The position numbers and the translations under genes were made by a program. DNA of 28,033 bases from Thermoplasmatota archaeon (lineage in GTDB: Archaea; Thermoplasmatota; E2; DHVEG-1): contig JAFGFQ010000163.1 in NCBI GenBank assembly GCA_016930995.1, positions 1-28,033 of the forward strand. The letters run 5' to 3'. Positions 23,837 to 28,033 of the stretch are shown piece after piece; the first letter of the stretch is position 1; every line of letters starts with the position of its first letter. The notes beneath the pieces are model-generated. The model did not search any database. It saw nothing but the letters and a program-made list of their open reading frames with translations, and was not told the origin of the DNA.

Positions 23837-24922
23837 CTAAATCAGTTGCAATATACATGGTATATCTTTGACTTTCTCCCCATTTAAAAATGGAATATGA
23901 TTTCCTGCAAAAGTCCTAAATGTTGTCTGATAGTAATCTATCGAACCAAGGAATCTTTCATATTTATAAGCAAGTTGATCTTTAGGGAGACAATCAAGAG
24001 GGGAAGGATCAATTACAGTTATTTTTTTCTTCTTTCCAAAACAGCTCTTTTTAAGGAGATACTTGAACCAAATATCTACTTCTGGCATAGAATAACCAAT
24101 AAAAATTATCTTATCCGCTTTCGATAAAATATCATATGCTCTTTTCCAAATATTCTGCAGGAAAATATTATTATATTTTTTAAAATATGAGGGAGGTTCG
24201 ATAATCCAATCTAAGATACATTGGTCTTTTAGACATTGTTCTATTTTCTGTAGATAACCTGATTGGAAAAAATTGCTTTTTTTATCTCCTTTGATATAAA
24301 CAGAACCGCAATTTTGACAATACATCCAGTTCAATGATCCATGTGGTTTAAGCAACGTTATACTGTCCTTATCTCTTGCAGATTCCCATAAACCGAATGA
24401 ATCGTTTGTATATTTAGGATCCTCGTTAATAAACTCTATTCCATAATCAAGAAAAATACTATCTTCAAAGAGGTTCATCAATGCCTTATCCAGTAAAATA
24501 TCATAATTAAAACTGATAAAATTATATTCATCTTGCTTAAAATGGCTTTTTCGATGTAGTCTTGATATAAGTCTATTATGAGCTCCCTCGGTATTAAGAG
24601 GACAACGTTGAATCGCCAAACCCATTGATAATACAAGATTTTTACGTATAGTTTGTAGTTTAGCTGATGGATAGGTTGGTCCAAAGATTTCTTCTTTCTG
24701 CAGGGCTAATTCAATGATTCCCAATGCTTCCTCAAATGATGGAAATTTTGCATGTTCAAGATCTCTAAAATTAATGTCATAAAAATCCTCAAAGTAATTT
24801 TTCAAATCAGTTCTAAGTTCATCAGTTCCGCTTGAAAAGTACTCGTTTAATAATGAACTTTGTAAAGGTAATCCTTCATCTCTTGAAGCACCTGCACCAA
24901 AAACAAATACATATTTAGTCAT
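23837..24922 (-). CDS. SIR2-family protein (probable NAD-consuming defence effector)
   Basis: A 361-aa SIR2-superfamily protein. Visible motifs: the NAD-binding loop VFGAGAS (7-13), SFNYD (137-141) with the conserved Asn, LKPHGSLNW with the candidate catalytic H194, a partial zinc site (C202/C205 and C230/C235) and IFIGYSMPEVD (273-283) followed by the VIDP strand. Defence-associated SIR2 proteins degrade NAD+ to stop infected cells. The ATG overlaps the stop of the EVE-like gene (ATGA), so it is the third gene of the operon with the OLD nuclease. Classical deacetylase activity is less likely given the context; the effector role is inferred. Confidence 0.8.
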   Translation of the reverse strand: MTKYVFVFGAGASRDEGLPLQSSLLNEYFSSGTDELRTDLKNYFEDFYDINFRDLEHAKFPSFEEALGIIELALQKEEIFGPTYPSAKLQTIRKNLVLSMGLAIQRCPLNTEGAHNRLISRLHRKSHFKQDEYNFISFNYDILLDKALMNLFEDSIFLDYGIEFINEDPKYTNDSFGLWESARDKDSITLLKPHGSLNWMYCQNCGSVYIKGDKKSNFFQSGYLQKIEQCLKDQCILDWIIEPPSYFKKYNNIFLQNIWKRAYDILSKADKIIFIGYSMPEVDIWFKYLLKKSCFGKKKKITVIDPSPLDCLPKDQLAYKYERFLGSIDYYQTTFRTFAGNHIPFLNGEKVKDIPCILQLI

Positions 24923-25521
24923 AGACCATCATTTATTTTCCTTTCAAGATACTCTCGTATTTCTTTATTATCAACTCTTTTTAAATCTTCTTTCCGTATT
25001 CTATGAACAGTATCATACCAGTTGAAATTGATGCCATCATATAATATCGTCATTCCCTGTTTATCTATTTTCCATTTAACATTGATTCTATGTGGTGCTC
25101 TATTTACTTCAGGATTAGTCTCCCTACTATAGTTATTAAAATAATCTCGGGGTTCATTATGTTCAACATAATAATATGATTTTTCAACTTCACCAACATA
25201 TGCTTGTCCTTTCGTAAAATAATGAACTACAACATCATTCTCTTTAATATTACAAGCAAAATCATGTATCTCAATCATTCTTCTTCCAATTTTCCCTTTT
25301 TCAGCCATGATTAATGCTTCTCTAATAATTCGTTCTGCTTCTTCCATTCCAGCGGAATACAAATTTTTCAAATCGTGATCTATAAAACCATAACCAATCG
25401 CAGCAAACCTATCCTTTACCTCAGGTCTTTCCCCAGTTGCATAACTAAGATAATAAATCTTGTCAATCGTGCTTTCTTCCCCCAAACCAGGAGCAGTTCC
25501 TATTTTCCATATATTTACCAT
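24919..25521 (-). CDS. PUA/EVE-like domain protein (possible modified-base or nucleotide sensor)
   Basis: A 200-aa protein opening MVNIWKIGTAPGLGEESTID, then RFAAIGYGFIDHDLKNL, later IKENDVVVHYFTKGQAYVGEV and a WYDTVHRIRKEDL end. The layout W-K-I-x-PG ... A-I-G ... D-L-K-N matches the N-terminus of the nearby EVE-nuclease fusion (WKIAPG ... AVGW ... NLKNF), so both likely belong to the PUA-like EVE/ASCH clan. Such domains bind modified bases or RNA. GGTGATGG lies 2-3 nt before the ATG. It starts 18 nt after the OLD gene and overlaps the SIR2 gene by 4 nt, placing it as the middle subunit of one transcript. The sensor role is inferred. Confidence 0.68.
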   Translation of the reverse strand: MVNIWKIGTAPGLGEESTIDKIYYLSYATGERPEVKDRFAAIGYGFIDHDLKNLYSAGMEEAERIIREALIMAEKGKIGRRMIEIHDFACNIKENDVVVHYFTKGQAYVGEVEKSYYYVEHNEPRDYFNNYSRETNPEVNRAPHRINVKWKIDKQGMTILYDGINFNWYDTVHRIRKEDLKRVDNKEIREYLERKINDGL

Positions 25522-25539
25522 ACCATCACCAAATCAAAT

Positions 25540-27486
25540 TTATATTTTCAAATTTTTTAATTCAAGTATGTTTTTTATTATTTTTTCAACGGAAGGACTT
25601 GATTTACCTTCCCTATAAGCATTACGAGCTAATTCTTCATAAACCGTTGGGCAATCTTTGGATCTCAAACAAAGATTTTTTTTGCATCGATCCATTATTT
25701 GTGAACTATATTCATTTCCAAATTCTGATTGTAAAATATACGGTAAATTATGTTTTAAACAAGCATATTCATTTGTTATATTTTCTGGCCAATCCTTAGG
25801 TATTTCCCCATACAATCTCAGTAGTTTATGGTTTTCCTCAGGATTTGATTGCGGTTCTCCAGGAGGACGATAATCATTATCCCAAATAGTATATACTGTT
25901 ATCCCCATCTTTTTAAAGATAGCAAGTGGTTTATCTAAATTATTTTTACTTAAACATGGAATTATAGGAATACCTTCTGTATCAAAATCTATATCTCTGG
26001 CTGCAGCAACACCAACAATTGTTGATTTGTCTCCTTCGCCTTCAACTAATACGACAATATTTGAAAAAAATCCTTCATTCATTATTGGTGTCATAATCGC
26101 TTTTAGACTATGTTCAAGTTTTTTAATAGGAGTAGTTCCTTTTGGTTTTGCTTCAGCTACATCAATTATATCCGCAATTTCAGATAGAGTAGTAGATGTT
26201 ATATTCGTCTTTTTTGGCAAATCCTGTTCTGTCTTTATTTTTCTTATTGATCTTATCTGATCTAATCTACGAATATTAACAAAAAGAGGTGAATGTGTTG
26301 AATAAATTATTTGCGTATTATCAACAACTCCTTTGATGCTCTCGTTAGCTAATTTATTCAATATATGTGAAAAATGTCGCTGTCTATTAGGATGTTGATA
26401 TAACTCTGGTTCTTCTATCCCAATAATTAAATTAGGCAATACAATAGAAGATTTGAGTTGAGCGTTTTCATTTTCATTCTCCTCTGTTTCCACTGGTGAC
26501 TTTGAAACCGCTAATTGTTGAAATAAAGTTAAAATAAACGCTCTTTGTAATCCATGTCCGACTCTATCCGTTGAAGAAGGATAATCATCCTCTATCAATT
26601 TGACATCAGCTATTGGCGGTGGTACATCTATAGTTGTATCAAAATTCCAATTCAATTTTACTCCAGCATCAGGAATAAATCTTTTCAACGCTAAATTTAA
26701 ATTTTCTTCTAATTTATTTAACTCAGGTAATTTTTGAGGATCTAACAAATTCTTATATTCTTTATTTATGTCTTCCTTCAATTGAGTAAATTCTGTTCGC
26801 TGAGCTAATGTACTTCTGACGACCAAATCCATAAGTTCTGTTAGATGCGAACCTTTTTTATCTTCTGTTTCTTCAGAGACATCTCGCACTGCTGGCACAA
26901 GAACAAATTTAGTAAAATGTTCAAGATGACTCTCACCTACTTCTGAGAATCCAAAAAATTGACCATCATCAACATGCTTTTCGCACTGATCTTGATTTTC
27001 TTCTTCCCATTTCTGTAAAAATTCTATGCATTCCTCTCTTGATGTATAATTTGGTAAACCATAAATATCTTGCAGCTTCTTATATTCAGATCTTAAAGCC
27101 GCTGTTCCATGTGCTGTTCTAAATGCATTAAAGACAGTATTCCTTTTACATTCTCCATAATATTTCTGAACTGCTTTTGTTGTACTCCAGGTAAACACTT
27201 TTTGTATTTTTAATTTATTATCAAATATGTACCTATTGAAAAGTTTTTTTTCCTCTGGACTTAGATTTTTAAACTGAATAGAAATCACAATATCTTTTGA
27301 TGTATCTCTATTAAAATAATCCTCCTCGGTAATAGTATTTTTTACTAAATAAAAAAGATCAATAGCTTTTAAAAAGGTTGATTTTCCTGAACCATTTGGT
27401 CCTATAAGTGATGTAAGTTGTTCACAAAATAATGTTTCATCCAATATACAACGGAAGTTTTGAACTCTAATACTTTCAATAATCAT
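25540..27486 (-). CDS. OLD-family ATP-dependent endonuclease (ATPase + TOPRIM)
   Basis: A 648-aa protein. The ATPase head has Walker A GPNGSGKST (29-37), a signature-like VGHGLQRAF (309-317), Walker B IGIEEPELYQHP (355-366) and the His-loop STHSPLF (396-402). The C-terminal TOPRIM domain shows LVEGEGDK with E482 and IWDNDYR with D536 and D538. This is the layout of OLD nucleases such as GajA of Gabija; it would nick or cut DNA under nucleotide control. No UvrD-like GajB helicase follows; the EVE-like and SIR2 genes do. GGGGAAGAT precedes the ATG. A late cysteine cluster (C601, C606, C612) is an extra. Confidence 0.88.
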   Translation of the reverse strand: MIIESIRVQNFRCILDETLFCEQLTSLIGPNGSGKSTFLKAIDLFYLVKNTITEEDYFNRDTSKDIVISIQFKNLSPEEKKLFNRYIFDNKLKIQKVFTWSTTKAVQKYYGECKRNTVFNAFRTAHGTAALRSEYKKLQDIYGLPNYTSREECIEFLQKWEEENQDQCEKHVDDGQFFGFSEVGESHLEHFTKFVLVPAVRDVSEETEDKKGSHLTELMDLVVRSTLAQRTEFTQLKEDINKEYKNLLDPQKLPELNKLEENLNLALKRFIPDAGVKLNWNFDTTIDVPPPIADVKLIEDDYPSSTDRVGHGLQRAFILTLFQQLAVSKSPVETEENENENAQLKSSIVLPNLIIGIEEPELYQHPNRQRHFSHILNKLANESIKGVVDNTQIIYSTHSPLFVNIRRLDQIRSIRKIKTEQDLPKKTNITSTTLSEIADIIDVAEAKPKGTTPIKKLEHSLKAIMTPIMNEGFFSNIVVLVEGEGDKSTIVGVAAARDIDFDTEGIPIIPCLSKNNLDKPLAIFKKMGITVYTIWDNDYRPPGEPQSNPEENHKLLRLYGEIPKDWPENITNEYACLKHNLPYILQSEFGNEYSSQIMDRCKKNLCLRSKDCPTVYEELARNAYREGKSSPSVEKIIKNILELKNLKI

Positions 27487-27732
27487 TTATCTTCCCCATA
27501 ATATTATTTATTTAAATGTAATTGTTTCAATTTCTTAAAAGAATCGAATATATTTATTATTTATACATTTTTTGTTTATATTTGTTTTTCCTAAAACTAT
27601 AATCTGATTTTAAACAATAAGACTTGAATTAATAGAAAAGTTTGTTGATTTCTCTTTTTTCAAACCATCGAGACTCTCATTGCTGAACTCTTATAGAAAA
27701 TCCCCGTAGAACTTCGGTAAGGAAGATAATGC
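27487..27732. promoter_or_regulatory. Promoter region of the OLD-EVE-SIR2 operon
   Basis: Very AT-rich. On the minus strand TTTAAATAAATAATATT (about 27497-27513) lies near the OLD start, and AAATATATTC (about 27543-27552) is an alternative TATA-like element further up. No gene is seen in the 246 nt. The end next to the winged-helix gene holds one arm of the inverted repeat listed separately. Confidence 0.4.
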
Positions 27733-27744
27733 TCATATTATCTT
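27723..27744. terminator. Inverted repeat over the stop of the winged-helix gene
   Basis: AAGATAAT (27723-27730) and ATTATCTT (27737-27744) form a perfect 8-bp stem with a 6-nt loop that includes part of the TGA stop at 27733-27735. It may be an RNA hairpin at the transcript end or an operator ahead of the OLD operon. Confidence 0.35.
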
Positions 27745-28008
27745 TTCTATTTCCAATAAATATTCCGCAATTTTCTTTCCCTTTTCAGTGAGCCAAATAT
27801 ACCGCCTTCCACCGAATTTTTCTTCTAATTTATCATCAAGTAATCCCAGATTTTTTAGTTCAAGAATCCTCATATTCAATGTCGACATGCTTCCCGGTCC
27901 TATTTTTTTTTTCAGCTCTGTTAAATACATCTGTCTATTATTTTTTAAAAGAATCGTCAATATTCTTGAGGTTCCTGAATTTTCCAGAAATGCAAGTTTG
28001 TTACTCAT
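27733..28008 (-). CDS. Winged-helix transcriptional regulator
   Basis: A 91-aa winged helix-turn-helix protein. Order: helix (GTSRILTILLKNNRQ), HTH (YLTELKKKIGPGSMSTLNMRILELKNLGLL), wing (KFGGRRYIWLTEKGKKIAEYL). The pattern is that of small MarR/ArsR-like archaeal regulators that bind DNA as dimers. It lies upstream of the OLD-EVE-SIR2 operon on the same strand, with 246 nt between, and could control it. The frame is complete within the window; only 25 nt lie upstream. Confidence 0.8.
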   Translation of the reverse strand: MSNKLAFLENSGTSRILTILLKNNRQMYLTELKKKIGPGSMSTLNMRILELKNLGLLDDKLEEKFGGRRYIWLTEKGKKIAEYLLEIEKII

Positions 28009-28033
28009 TATGTAAAGTAAGACATTAGTAAAT

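Noticed and set aside
23837..24922. Thoeris-type pair
   Set aside because: A SIR2 protein is present but no TIR-domain gene is visible, and the SIR2 chain ends without an added SLOG-like domain that I can recognise.
23837..27486. Gabija system (GajA + GajB)
   Set aside because: The OLD protein resembles GajA, but no UvrD-like helicase GajB gene follows; the partners are EVE-like and SIR2 proteins.
18797..28033. Second attachment site inside the window
   Set aside because: No copy of the tRNA T-arm/acceptor sequence was found in this range by eye.

Overview
The window is archaeal chromosomal DNA, most likely from a member of the Thermoplasmatota or a related euryarchaeal lineage. Visible reasons: TATA-like boxes about 25-35 nt before starts instead of bacterial -35/-10 pairs; a PaaK-family CoA ligase beside an ADP-forming acyl-CoA synthetase beta subunit; large secreted NosD-type beta-helix proteins; an archaeosortase; a tandem Lrp regulator; and AbrB and winged-helix regulators. 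The lineage is inference from gene content only.

Region 1 (1 to about 18.7 kb) reads as host core and surface genes of moderate GC. A radical SAM/SPASM protein (minus) diverges from a UbiA-family prenyltransferase (plus). A minus-strand cluster follows: an 819-aa NosD-like protein, a newly recognised 33-aa zinc ribbon, a 590-aa NosD-like protein and a 309-aa secreted protein. The plus strand then carries a PaaK-family ligase overlapping an ADP-forming acyl-CoA synthetase beta subunit, a bacterial/eukaryal-type adenosylhomocysteinase, a TraB-family protein and TrkA, which faces TrkH. A minus-strand trio (GT2 glycosyltransferase, archaeosortase, short membrane-anchored secreted protein) looks like a dedicated surface-glycan or protein-anchoring unit. 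It diverges from a double Lrp/AsnC regulator.

Region 2 (tRNA-Arg at 18722 to at least the window end) looks like an integrated genetic element. It is visibly more AT-rich. It starts with a tyrosine integrase whose last 20 codons lie antisense inside the tRNA-Arg(CCT) gene, and it carries small unknown proteins, AbrB-like and winged-helix regulators and a 15-cysteine zinc protein. No second copy of the tRNA 3' end was found, so the far attachment site would lie beyond the window.

The cargo looks like a defence island. Its main feature is a tight three-gene operon on the minus strand: an OLD-family ATPase-TOPRIM nuclease, a PUA/EVE-like protein, then a SIR2-family protein overlapping it by 4 nt. 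Nearby is a second EVE-like protein fused to a probable PD-(D/E)XK nuclease domain, with a triple operator-like repeat in front. The OLD + EVE-like + SIR2 combination does not match any named defence system I know and is the best candidate here for an undescribed system: a modified-base or nucleotide sensor, a nuclease and an NAD-depleting effector in one transcript.
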